Positions 9,023 to 17,039 of a stretch of 64,000 nucleotides of DNA are shown piece by piece. The translations under genes and the position numbers were made by a program. Location: the NCBI GenBank assembly GCA_900757505.1, contig CAAEOE010000035.1, positions 4,520 through 68,519 of the forward strand, given 5' to 3'. The notes under the pieces were generated by a model, which saw only the letters and a program-made list of their open reading frames with translations, was not told the DNA's origin and did not search any database. How positions within the stretch are numbered: the first letter of the stretch is position 1; each line of letters starts with the position of its first letter. This DNA is from an uncultured Collinsella sp. (GTDB taxonomy: Bacteria > Actinomycetota > Coriobacteriia > Coriobacteriales > Coriobacteriaceae).

Positions 9023-9793
9023 TTGGCAAACGATACAAATGGCGCGATGGGCGCGAGCGGTTCTGCTAACACCGAGGCCACGCCGCTCATCGAGCTGCGC
9101 GACGTAGTGTTTTCCTATGCGGGACATACGGTTGTCGACGGCGTGTCGCTGCAGGTCGATCGTGGCGAACTCGTTGCCCTGCTCGGTCCCAACGGCTGCG
9201 GTAAGACGACGATTATGCGCCTTATCAACGGCCTTGAGCTTGCGGACGCGGGTGCGTACCTGTTCGACGGGCATGCGGTCGATGCGGCGTTTCTAAAGGA
9301 TTCTGCGGCCGCTCAGCATTTTCATCAGCGCGTGGGCTTTGTGTTCCAGAATGCCGACGCCCAGCTGTTCTGCGCTACGGTGGGCGAGGAAGTTACTTTT
9401 GGTCCCGCGCAGATGGGGCTGCCGGCAGACGAGCTCGAGCGCCGCGTGCGCGATGCCATGGAGCTGTTCCAGGTTGCCGACCTTGTCGACGTCTCTCCCT
9501 ATCAGCTCTCGGGCGGGCAAAAGAAGCGCGTTGCGCTGGCTGCGGTGGTGTCGATGAACCCGGATATCCTGGTGCTCGACGAGCCTACCAATGGGCTCGA
9601 CGAGGATTCATGCGACATCGTGGTCAACTTCTTGCTGGCCTACGTCGCGGCGGGTAAGACGGTCTTGATGAGCACACATCACCAGGATTTGGTGCGACGC
9701 CTGGGTGCCCGTGCAATCTATATCGATCGATATCACCATGTGGTCGAGGCGCCTTCGCCGTCGTATGGAACCGAAAGCGGTGCTACGGACTAG
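9023..9793 (+). CDS. nikO: ECF transporter ATPase NikO/CbiO
   Basis: ABC-type ATPase energising NikMQ. Walker A GPNGCGKTT, Q-loop FVFQNADAQLF, signature LSGGQKKR, Walker B ILVLDEPTNGLD and the switch His in STHHQD are all present, so it should be active. 256 residues. A TTG start is chosen because AGGGAAGGG precedes it by about 7 bases. It lies 44 bp after nikQ in the same operon. A single ATPase suggests a dedicated homodimeric module. Confidence 0.88.
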   Translation: MANDTNGAMGASGSANTEATPLIELRDVVFSYAGHTVVDGVSLQVDRGELVALLGPNGCGKTTIMRLINGLELADAGAYLFDGHAVDAAFLKDSAAAQHFHQRVGFVFQNADAQLFCATVGEEVTFGPAQMGLPADELERRVRDAMELFQVADLVDVSPYQLSGGQKKRVALAAVVSMNPDILVLDEPTNGLDEDSCDIVVNFLLAYVAAGKTVLMSTHHQDLVRRLGARAIYIDRYHHVVEAPSPSYGTESGATD

Positions 9794-9814
9794 TTGCTGC
9801 GTAGAGCGTGCGTA

Positions 9815-9832
9815 GCCGCCCGCGCGGCTTTG
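9815..9832 (+). terminator. Weak terminator after nikO
   Basis: GCCGCccgcGCGGC followed by TTTG, 22 bp past the nikO stop. It is short, so confidence is limited. Confidence 0.4.
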
Positions 9833-9860
9833 CCGTGATGGTATAGTTATCCAGGTTTTT

Positions 9861-10721
9861 ATGGGGGTGGCTATGCCAAGCTGGAACATTCATATCGCTC
9901 AGACGGAGCGTTTGCTGGAGCGCACCGGTGCGCTTGCCAAGAGCGTGCGCGACCGCAATGCCTTTTTGTTTGGCTGCGTGGTTCCGGATATTTTCGTGGG
10001 CTATATGGTCCCTGGCATCGCCGATCCCATCCCGTACCGCATTACGCACTTTGCAAAGCCCGAGCCTATCCCTAAGCCGCGCGAGCATGAGTTTTGGGAC
10101 ACCTATGTGGCGCCGCTGCTCAAAGGGGCGCCTGTTGGTACGCCGGCTGACGCGACCTCGATTGTCGAGGAGCGTGAGCGACTCAATCGGGTGCATTATC
10201 CCCAGCGCTACAGGGATGCCGAGCCGGTTGTCGGTCCCGGCGCTCGTGAGTTCTCGCTTGCGTCCGAGGACGTGGCGCAGTCGTTGCTCGATTTGACACT
10301 GGGTGTCTGGTCGCATCTGGTGGCCGATACCGTATGGAATACGCGCGTGAATCAGTACCTGGAGGCGCACGGCGGCAAGCCGTGCGAGGAGTTCCGCATT
10401 AAAAAGCAAGGCGACTTTGACTGGTTTGGCAAGACGCTGGGCATCGTTTCCATCCCGCGTGCGACCGATCGCCTGTATACTGCGGCGACGCGTTTTGGGC
10501 AGTATCCCATCCATAAGGAGTATGTGCTCAAGACCATCGGCGTTATACACGAGATCGTGCGCGAAAACCCCGGCGAGCCCGACCATCCGCCATACCGCCT
10601 GCTGACCGAGGAATTCTTCGACGCGACGTTTACCGAGGTCATCGAGCTAACCGAGGCGGGATTTGCGGCTCGCGTTGCCGCTTCTGACGTCCCCGCAGCC
10701 CCTCTGATCGCTAGCTGCTAG
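9861..10721 (+). CDS. Zinc-dependent phospholipase C-like family protein
   Basis: About 286 residues. MPSWNIHIAQTERLLERT, the short block DRNAFLFGCVVPDI and SHLVADTVWNTRVN carry the Trp/His/Asp pattern of the zinc-dependent phospholipase C-like fold (S1/P1-nuclease relatives). No signal peptide is visible, so an intracellular role or a non-classical substrate is possible. The start could be ATG 9861 or ATG 9873. TATAGT at 9842-9847 lies so close upstream that a near-leaderless transcript is possible. The product is known only at family level and the substrate cannot be inferred. Confidence 0.65.
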   Translation: MGVAMPSWNIHIAQTERLLERTGALAKSVRDRNAFLFGCVVPDIFVGYMVPGIADPIPYRITHFAKPEPIPKPREHEFWDTYVAPLLKGAPVGTPADATSIVEERERLNRVHYPQRYRDAEPVVGPGAREFSLASEDVAQSLLDLTLGVWSHLVADTVWNTRVNQYLEAHGGKPCEEFRIKKQGDFDWFGKTLGIVSIPRATDRLYTAATRFGQYPIHKEYVLKTIGVIHEIVRENPGEPDHPPYRLLTEEFFDATFTEVIELTEAGFAARVAASDVPAAPLIASC

Positions 10722-11791
10722 CCGGCCGGCTTGACGGTGAACAGCCCATCCCAATTGACCAACAGCTCCCGTCGCAGGGCTTCTTCGGTGGTGCGTTCCT
10801 GACTGGTCTTTGGGATGTAGGGGAGCCCCGCCTTTTTATGGATGAGCTCGGCTATGTGGTCGAAGCTCTTCTTCTCCTTGATCTGGTCATAGGTAATTTG
10901 GATGACGTCGTAGCCCATGCTTGTGAGTGCGGTGGCGCGCTCGGCATCGGAGAGGCTCGCGGCTTCGCTGTCGTGGGCAGAGCGGCCTTGGCATTCCAGA
11001 ATGACACCCATGCTGTCGGTGGCGCTTTCGATGAGGATATCGGCGTAGCAGCAGGTTTTGTCATACAGCGAACGTGCGGCTTCACTGAGCGGGATGCGCG
11101 CGTTGTTGGCGATCTCGATGCCCTGGCCGCCCTCGTCGCGGGGGAGCGAGATGAGCATGGACGTCTGAACTTCGAAGGGCGAGGCGGTCTGCCCCGTCAT
11201 GTGCTCGGCCGCCCAGCGCAGTTGTTTGACGCCGCGCAGGCCTGCGGCTTGCTTGGCGAACGCGGCGATATCCGTTGCGGTAAGAAGCGGCGTGCGCTTC
11301 CACAAGTTGGTGTCATTGCCCTTGGTGTCGTTAACTCGCTCCCAGCCGCAGTTGGATGGAATGAGCTTAAGCGAAATAGCTTCATCGAGTTGTTGTTGTG
11401 TTCGCTCGCAGGGCTTAAACACTGCAAAGGAGCCGCACATCTCGTAGCACGCCATGAGTAACTGGTTGCGTGAGACCTGCGTGGCAAGGCTGAGCAGCGT
11501 AAACTCCGGTGAAGTGACATCAAACCCATGCTCAGTCTGCCTAAACGACCCAGGAGGCGGCTCTTGGGTTAGCAGACGGCTATGAAATAGCTTTCCGTTC
11601 GCGCGCTGTTTCCTTTCGCTCACGAATCTCCAAACTGGTGTGCCGAGCAAGTCTTTAAATACCGGTTGTTTTGAGTAATGCACCAAGCGATGGTCATGGT
11701 CGGGCGGCAGGATTGCAGGATAGAGTCCCAGTATCTGGGGCGGGATGCGATAGTACTGAAAAGCCGTGGGTCCGCAGGCAAGAAATGACAT
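10718..11791 (-). CDS. DUF559-like (PD-(D/E)xK fold) protein of unknown role
   Basis: 357 residues. The C-terminal third shows an endonuclease-like pattern: YADILIE (Asp), then VILECQGRSAH (Glu-x-Gln), then a helix and ALTSMGYDVIQITYDQI, as in DUF559/Vsr-type folds. The N-terminal half has SPEFTLLSLA, similar to the segment before DUF559 in AbiEi-like proteins. No methylase or other defence gene is adjacent. It converges on the phospholipase-like gene, overlapping it by 4 bp. The start lacks a good ribosome binding site. The nuclease fold is an inference from motif spacing. Confidence 0.5.
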   Translation of the reverse strand: MSFLACGPTAFQYYRIPPQILGLYPAILPPDHDHRLVHYSKQPVFKDLLGTPVWRFVSERKQRANGKLFHSRLLTQEPPPGSFRQTEHGFDVTSPEFTLLSLATQVSRNQLLMACYEMCGSFAVFKPCERTQQQLDEAISLKLIPSNCGWERVNDTKGNDTNLWKRTPLLTATDIAAFAKQAAGLRGVKQLRWAAEHMTGQTASPFEVQTSMLISLPRDEGGQGIEIANNARIPLSEAARSLYDKTCCYADILIESATDSMGVILECQGRSAHDSEAASLSDAERATALTSMGYDVIQITYDQIKEKKSFDHIAELIHKKAGLPYIPKTSQERTTEEALRRELLVNWDGLFTVKPAG

Positions 11792-11836
11792 AGCGATCCG
11801 ATCGTTTGAGCGTTGTTTGGGCTAGAAAAGCTATCC

Positions 11837-11970
11837 GTTTCGGAAGTGCGGTGAAAAAGACAAAAAGGTCAGGCACAAGCGGTATTTAAGCCAACTTTAT
11901 CAGGGGTTTTGTTGAAATAAAAGGACTTGTGCTCGGGGGTAAGCAATTTTTCCCCGCACTTCCGAAAACG
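11837..11970. repeat. 134-bp nested imperfect palindrome
   Basis: Outer arms 11837-11857 and 11947-11970 (CGGAAGTGCGGtGAAAAA against TTTTTCcCCGCACTTCCG) enclose an inner inverted repeat, GCACAAG (11873-11879) with CTTGTGC (11926-11932). The rest of the 420-bp gap (11792-12211) holds no convincing gene. Either a structured RNA or a miniature mobile element would fit. Confidence 0.65.
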
Positions 11971-12146
11971 CGGTTGATCTGGCTCTTGCTAAAACGATTT
12001 AGCAGCGTCCGTTAAGGTGTGGGTTTGCCACCGGGCGAACACTTTTAGCGTTTGGGACTTTATGTTTGGGCCCCGAAGGGTGGATTTCGCGCTTTTGGTA
12101 AAGAAATGAGTGCGTGTTTTGCCGTGCGGCAGGCATCGGTGCACAG

Positions 12147-12183
12147 AAAAAGGGCCCGGAAGGCAATGCCTTCCGGGCCCTTT
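12147..12183 (-). terminator. Terminator of pyruvate kinase gene
   Basis: A perfect 13-bp stem (12152-12164 with 12168-12180) and 3-base loop; on the minus strand it is followed by TTTTT. It sits 30 bp past the pyk stop. Confidence 0.9.
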
Positions 12184-12211
12184 GCAATGCAAATCTGCTT
12201 GCAAGTACGAT

Positions 12212-13672
12212 TTAGCGCACCTGAGCGACGTATGCGACGTTGGTCGAGGAGACCTTGTCCTCGAGCTGGACGCTCATGCGGGGATCGCCGGCGGTAGCGA
12301 CGGTCAGATCGCCGGCCTCGACGTAGCCGAGCTCTTTAGCGGTCTCGATCGCCTTGACGATCGTGCCGTTGACGGTGCCCTGGGTAATCTCGGCCTGGTG
12401 CGGGATAACGCCCCAGTACATGATCATCTGCTGGACGGCCCACTCGTGGCGGGAGAACGCGCAGATCGGCATGTTGGGACGGAAGTGCGAGATCAGGCGA
12501 GCGGTACGACCGGTGGTCGTCGGCACGGTGATGCACTTGGCGCCAACGGTGGTGGCCATGTTCACAGCGGACATACCCACAACGTTGTTGACGACGCGGG
12601 TGCCGTGAGCGTCAGCCGGAACCTCGAGCGGAGCGTGAGCCGGGAGGTACTTCTCGGTCTCGAGAGCAATGCTGGCCTGCATCTTGACGGCCTCAACCGG
12701 GTACTTACCGGCAGCGGACTCGCCGGACAGCATGACGGCGTCGGTGCCGTCGTAAATGGCGTTAGCAACGTCGGCAACCTCGGCGCGCGTCGGGCGCGGG
12801 TTCTGCTGCATGGAGTCGAGCATCTGCGTAGCGGTGATAACGGGCTTATAGGCCGCGTTGCACTTGGCGATGATCTCCTTCTGGATGTGGGGAACGAGCT
12901 CGGGCTTGATCTCGATGCCCAGGTCGCCACGGGCAACCATGATGCCGTCGGAAGCCTCGAGGATCTCGTCGAAGTTCTCGACGCCCAGGGCGCACTCGAT
13001 CTTCGGGAAGATCGTCACGTGCTCGCCGCCGTTCTCGCGGCAAAGCTCGCGGATGCCGCGGACGGACCCGCCGTCACGGATGAAGGAAGCGGCGATGTAG
13101 TCGATGTTCTCGGTCAGGCCAAAGAGGATGTCCTGACGATCGCGCTCGGTGATGGCGGGCAGCGAGATGTTGACGTTGGGCATGTTGACGCCCTTGCGCT
13201 CGCCAATCAGGCCGTCGTTCTTGACGACGCAGGTCATGTCCTGGCCGTCGACGGACTCGACCTCGAGGGCAACCAGGCCGTCATCGATCAGGATGAGGGA
13301 GCCCTTCTCGACCTCGGAGGGCAGAGCTAGGTAGTCGAGGGAGATGTGCTCAGCGGTGCCGTGGAAATCCTCGGTCGTGGGCTGAGCAGTAACGACGATC
13401 TTGTCGCCGGTCTTGACGGCAACCTTCTTGCCGTCGACCAGAAGGCCGGTGCGGACCTCGGGGCCCTTGGTGTCGAGCAGGATGCCGACGGGCATACCGA
13501 GCTCCTTGGAAATACGACGGACGCGCTCGATGCGACCGTGGTGCTCGTCGTAGGAGCCGTGCGAGAAGTTAAAACGGGCGACGTTCATGCCCGCCTTGAT
13601 CATCTCGCGGATGGTCTCGTCGCTATCGCAGGCGGGACCCATGGTGCATACAATCTTAGTGCGCTTGTACAT
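12212..13672 (-). CDS. pyk: Pyruvate kinase
   Basis: Converts phosphoenolpyruvate and ADP to pyruvate and ATP. 486 residues, the usual bacterial length. The N-terminal TKIVCTMGPA and NFSHG, the catalytic lysine region IFPKIEC, the metal-binding MVARGDLGIE and the ATQMLDSM segment are all intact, followed by the C-terminal allosteric domain. The ATG is preceded by GGAGG at 5 bases. A TATAAT box on the minus strand at 13737-13742 suits its promoter. Confidence 0.97.
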   Translation of the reverse strand: MYKRTKIVCTMGPACDSDETIREMIKAGMNVARFNFSHGSYDEHHGRIERVRRISKELGMPVGILLDTKGPEVRTGLLVDGKKVAVKTGDKIVVTAQPTTEDFHGTAEHISLDYLALPSEVEKGSLILIDDGLVALEVESVDGQDMTCVVKNDGLIGERKGVNMPNVNISLPAITERDRQDILFGLTENIDYIAASFIRDGGSVRGIRELCRENGGEHVTIFPKIECALGVENFDEILEASDGIMVARGDLGIEIKPELVPHIQKEIIAKCNAAYKPVITATQMLDSMQQNPRPTRAEVADVANAIYDGTDAVMLSGESAAGKYPVEAVKMQASIALETEKYLPAHAPLEVPADAHGTRVVNNVVGMSAVNMATTVGAKCITVPTTTGRTARLISHFRPNMPICAFSRHEWAVQQMIMYWGVIPHQAEITQGTVNGTIVKAIETAKELGYVEAGDLTVATAGDPRMSVQLEDKVSSTNVAYVAQVR

Positions 13673-13997
13673 TCAGACCTCCATCTGACATCGTCTTGCG
13701 CTGATAGATAAACCATAAGAAATAAAACTGAGATGATTATAACGAAATGACGACCGAATACCCCAAAAAATCGACCGTATGCCGAATTAGAAGTTCTTTT
13801 TTTGCGGTAAAAACGGTATATGAAAAATCTTTACCAACCGTTCTGACCGCTGCTATCTGGGCGATATTTCAGTTTGACGATGCGCCGAAGAAAAAACGTT
13901 TTATCAATGTTGAGCATCACACGGTCTGCATCGTTGCACTCGAGCCGTGCTTCCAATTGGAATGTTTTGGCTAGACGCGTCGCTTTGGGGTACCATA

Positions 13998-14107
13998 GCT
14001 CCACTATCAACTGCCGCTCAGCACGGCAGCCTTGATGAGCCCTTGCCCTTCTCCTGGGAATTATGATCGGGCATCAATCTGCTGAGTGGCCCGAATCCCA
14101 GGAGGGG
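13998..14107 (+). promoter_or_regulatory. Structured leader of the Ca2+ ATPase gene with potential kissing loops that masks the SD
   Basis: Hairpin 1 (13998-14040) stacks GCTC, ATCAA and CTGCCG against CGGCAG, TTGAT and GAGC, with a 7-base loop CTCAGCA (14017-14023). Hairpin 2 pairs CTCCTGGGA (14051-14059) with TCCCAGGAG (14096-14104), and CGGGC (14068-14072) with GCCCG (14089-14093). Its loop contains TGCTGAG (14080-14086), the exact complement of loop 1. The 3' strand of hairpin 2 covers the Shine-Dalgarno AGGAGGGG (14100-14107). TTGGCT (13967) and TACCAT (13991), 18 bases apart, would start a transcript near the base of hairpin 1. A metal-sensing translational switch is an inference. Confidence 0.65.
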
Positions 14108-14114
14108 ACTCTAT

Positions 14115-16796
14115 ATGCAAAAGGAATACCTGTCCGCCGCGGCGGAGGTACTCAGCGACCAAGGTGTCGATGAGAACCTCGGCCTGAGCAACGACGAGGC
14201 GTCGTCGCGCCTCGCCAAGACAGGCCCTAACAAGCTCGAGGAAGCCGAGAAGACGCCGTTGTGGAAGCGCTTCTTTGAGCAGATGGCCGATCCCATGGTC
14301 ATCATGCTGATCGTTGCCGCCGTCATCAGTGCACTCACGGGCATGGTCAAGGGCGAGGCGGACTTTGCCGACGTCGCCATCATCATGTTCGTCGTTATCG
14401 TCAACTCGGTGCTGGGCGTGGTCCAGGAGGCTAAAAGCGAGGAGGCTCTCGAGGCCCTGCAGGAGATGAGCGCGGCGCAGTCCAAGGTGCTGCGCGACGG
14501 CAAGCTCGTGCACCTGCCGAGCGCCGAGCTCGTGCCTGGTGACGTGATCATGCTCGAGGCGGGCGACTCCGTCCCGGCCGACTGCCGCGTGCTCGAGAGC
14601 GCCACGATGAAGATCGAAGAGGCTGCACTCACCGGCGAGTCCGTGCCTGTCGAGAAGCATGCCAACGTGATCGAGCTCGCCGCCGGCACCGATGACGTGC
14701 CGCTCGGCGACCGCAAGAACATGTGCTACATGGGCTCCACCGTGGTGTACGGCCGTGGCCGCGCCGTCGTAGTCGGTACCGGCATGGATACCGAGATGGG
14801 CAAGATCGCCGGTGCCCTGGCCGAGGCCAAGGAAGAGCTCACGCCGCTGCAGGTGAAGCTTGCCGAGCTCAGCCGCATCCTCACCATCATGGTTATCGTC
14901 ATCTGCGTCGTCATCTTTGGTGTCGATATCATCCGCCACGGCGTGGGCAACGTTCTTACCGACCCGACCGCCCTGCTCGATACCTTTATGGTCGCCGTCT
15001 CGCTCGCCGTCGCTGCCATCCCCGAGGGTCTGGTCGCCGTCGTGACCATCGTGCTGTCGCTTGGCGTGACCAAGATGGCCAAGCGCCAGGCAATCATCCG
15101 CAAGCTCTCTGCCGTCGAGACCCTTGGCTGCACGCAGACCATCTGCTCCGACAAGACCGGTACCCTTACCCAAAACAAGATGACCGTCGTCAAGCACGAG
15201 CTCGCTGCGCCTAAGGAGAAGTTCCTGGCCGGAATGGCGCTGTGTTCCGATGCCCAGTGGGACGAGGACCTGGGCGAGGCCGTGGGCGAGCCGACTGAGT
15301 GCGCGCTCGTCAACGACGCCGGCAAGGCGGGCCTCACTGGCCTGACTGCCGAGCACCCGCGCGTGGGCGAGGCCCCGTTCGACTCGGGCCGCAAGATGAT
15401 GTCCGTGGTTGTCGAGACCCTGGACGGCGAGTATGAGCAGTACACCAAGGGCGCGCCCGACGTGGTGATCGGCCTGTGCACCCATATCTACGAGGGCGAT
15501 AAGGTCGTCCCCCTGACCGAGGAGCGTCGTGCCGAGCTCGTGGCCGCCAACAAGGCCATGGCCGACGAGGCCCTGCGCGTACTGGCGCTGGCAAGTCGCA
15601 CCTACACCGAGGTCCCGGACGACTGCAGCCCCGCTGCGCTCGAGCACGACCTGGTCTTCTGCGGCCTGTCTGGCATGATTGACCCGGTTCGCCCCGAGGT
15701 CGCCGACGCCATCCGCGAGGCGCACGACGCCGGTATCCGCACCGTCATGATCACGGGCGACCACATCGACACCGCCGTGGCCATCGCCAAGCAGCTGGGC
15801 ATCGTCACCGATCGCAGCCAGGCCATCACCGGTGCCGACCTCGATCGCATGAGCGACGAGGAACTCGACGCGCACATCGAGGACTACGGCGTGTATGCCC
15901 GCGTCCAGCCCGAGCATAAGACCCGCATCGTCGAGGCTTGGAAGTCGCGCGACCAGATCGTGGCCATGACGGGCGACGGCGTCAACGACGCCCCGTCCAT
16001 CAAGCGCGCCGACATCGGCGTTGGCATGGGCATCACCGGTACCGATGTCACCAAGAACGTCGCCGACATGGTGCTTGCCGACGACAATTTCGCCACCATC
16101 ATCGGTGCCTGCGAAGAGGGCCGTCGCATCTACGACAACATCCGCAAGGTCATTCAGTTCCTGCTTTCGGCCAACCTTGCCGAGGTCTTCTCGGTATTCA
16201 TCGCCACGCTCATCGGCTTTACCATCTTCCAGCCGGTGCAGCTGCTGTGGGTGAACCTGGTCACCGATTGCTTCCCCGCGCTCGCGCTGGGCATGGAGGA
16301 CGCCGAGGGCGACATCATGAAGCGCAAGCCGCGCAACGCCAAGGACGGTGTCTTTGCCGGACATATGGGTCTGGACTGCGTGGTCCAGGGCCTAATCATC
16401 ACCGTCCTGGTGCTGGCGAGCTTCTTTGTGGGCGTGTACTTTGACATGGGCTACATCCACATCGCCGATATGATCGCCGGCAATGCCGACGAGGAAGGCG
16501 TGATGATGGCGTTCATCACGCTCAACATGGTCGAGATTTTCCACTGCTTCAATATGCGCAGCCGTCGTGCGTCGCTGTTCACCATGAAAAAGCAGAACAA
16601 GTGGCTGTGGGCTTCGGCCGCGCTGGCGCTGGTGCTGACGGTGATCGTGACCGTGCAGCCGACGCTTGCCGAGATGTTCTTTGGCCCCGTGACGCTTGAG
16701 CTCAAGGGCGTTCTTGCCGCACTGGGCCTGGCCTTCCTGATCATCCCGCTGATGGAGATCTACAAGGCGATCATGCGCGCGGTCGAGAAGGAGTAA
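14115..16796 (+). CDS. Calcium-transporting P-type ATPase (type IIA, PacL-like)
   Basis: Membrane pump exporting Ca2+ (possibly Mn2+) with ATP. 893 residues. The order is the cation-ATPase N-domain, two membrane helices, actuator loop with LTGES (about 172), M3-M4 with AAIPEGL, phosphorylation site CSDKTGTLT (about 346), nucleotide domain with KGAPD, hinge TGDGVNDAPS (about 618), and M5-M10. PEGL in M4 and NLVTDCFPA in M6 are the SERCA-like site residues. The ATG follows AGGAGGGG by 7 bases, inside the structured leader. Confidence 0.93.
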   Translation: MQKEYLSAAAEVLSDQGVDENLGLSNDEASSRLAKTGPNKLEEAEKTPLWKRFFEQMADPMVIMLIVAAVISALTGMVKGEADFADVAIIMFVVIVNSVLGVVQEAKSEEALEALQEMSAAQSKVLRDGKLVHLPSAELVPGDVIMLEAGDSVPADCRVLESATMKIEEAALTGESVPVEKHANVIELAAGTDDVPLGDRKNMCYMGSTVVYGRGRAVVVGTGMDTEMGKIAGALAEAKEELTPLQVKLAELSRILTIMVIVICVVIFGVDIIRHGVGNVLTDPTALLDTFMVAVSLAVAAIPEGLVAVVTIVLSLGVTKMAKRQAIIRKLSAVETLGCTQTICSDKTGTLTQNKMTVVKHELAAPKEKFLAGMALCSDAQWDEDLGEAVGEPTECALVNDAGKAGLTGLTAEHPRVGEAPFDSGRKMMSVVVETLDGEYEQYTKGAPDVVIGLCTHIYEGDKVVPLTEERRAELVAANKAMADEALRVLALASRTYTEVPDDCSPAALEHDLVFCGLSGMIDPVRPEVADAIREAHDAGIRTVMITGDHIDTAVAIAKQLGIVTDRSQAITGADLDRMSDEELDAHIEDYGVYARVQPEHKTRIVEAWKSRDQIVAMTGDGVNDAPSIKRADIGVGMGITGTDVTKNVADMVLADDNFATIIGACEEGRRIYDNIRKVIQFLLSANLAEVFSVFIATLIGFTIFQPVQLLWVNLVTDCFPALALGMEDAEGDIMKRKPRNAKDGVFAGHMGLDCVVQGLIITVLVLASFFVGVYFDMGYIHIADMIAGNADEEGVMMAFITLNMVEIFHCFNMRSRRASLFTMKKQNKWLWASAALALVLTVIVTVQPTLAEMFFGPVTLELKGVLAALGLAFLIIPLMEIYKAIMRAVEKE

Positions 16797-16808
16797 GTTA
16801 ACCTGTCC

Positions 16809-16897
16809 GGGCCCGCCCCTGCGTGTTTTCTTCTTCGCTGGTCCTCGCGCTTCGCGCTGCGGGATCGCTCAGAAGAAAACACTCCCGGGGTGGGCCC
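16809..16897. repeat. 89-bp nested palindrome after the Ca2+ ATPase gene
   Basis: GGGCCCGCCCC (16809-16819) pairs with GGGGTGGGCCC (16887-16897). Inside it GTGTTTTCTTCT (16823-16834) pairs perfectly with AGAAGAAAACAC (16871-16882). The centre holds CGCGCTTCGCGC. No T-run follows. Confidence 0.7.
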
Positions 16898-16957
16898 TAC
16901 GGTATCCTTGCTGGCTTTTCTCCCGCGCGGATGAAAAAGGGCTGAGGGAAAGTGTGT

Positions 16958-16991
16958 GAGCTGGTCGGGCTTTGCCCGGCCAGCTCTTTTT
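16958..16991 (+). terminator. Terminator between the Ca2+ ATPase gene and rsgA
   Basis: GAGCTGGTCGGGC pairs with GCCCGGCCAGCTC (16974-16986), followed by TTTTT. Because it lies inside the upstream-open frame of rsgA, it also argues that rsgA begins at 17040 and not earlier. Confidence 0.85.
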
Positions 16992-17039
16992 GATTTAAAA
17001 TACCTGCTCAGTTGTGTGGTTTTGTGCTGGGAGGCGCTT

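Noticed and set aside
13747..13974. A 75-codon open frame between pyk and the Ca2+ ATPase gene
   Set aside because: No ribosome site, AT-rich non-coding-like composition, overlaps promoter signals on both strands, and no recognisable protein features. The gap is better read as promoter and leader.
13998..14107. yybP-ykoY manganese riboswitch
   Set aside because: The conserved loop sequences of that class could not be found; the layout is two hairpins with complementary loops. A model search would decide.
14061..16364. A 767-codon minus-strand frame opposite the Ca2+ ATPase
   Set aside because: It mirrors GC-rich codon bias of the true gene; P-type ATPase motifs on the plus strand are complete. 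The same holds for long antisense frames opposite pheS, pheT, serS, htpG and yhgE.
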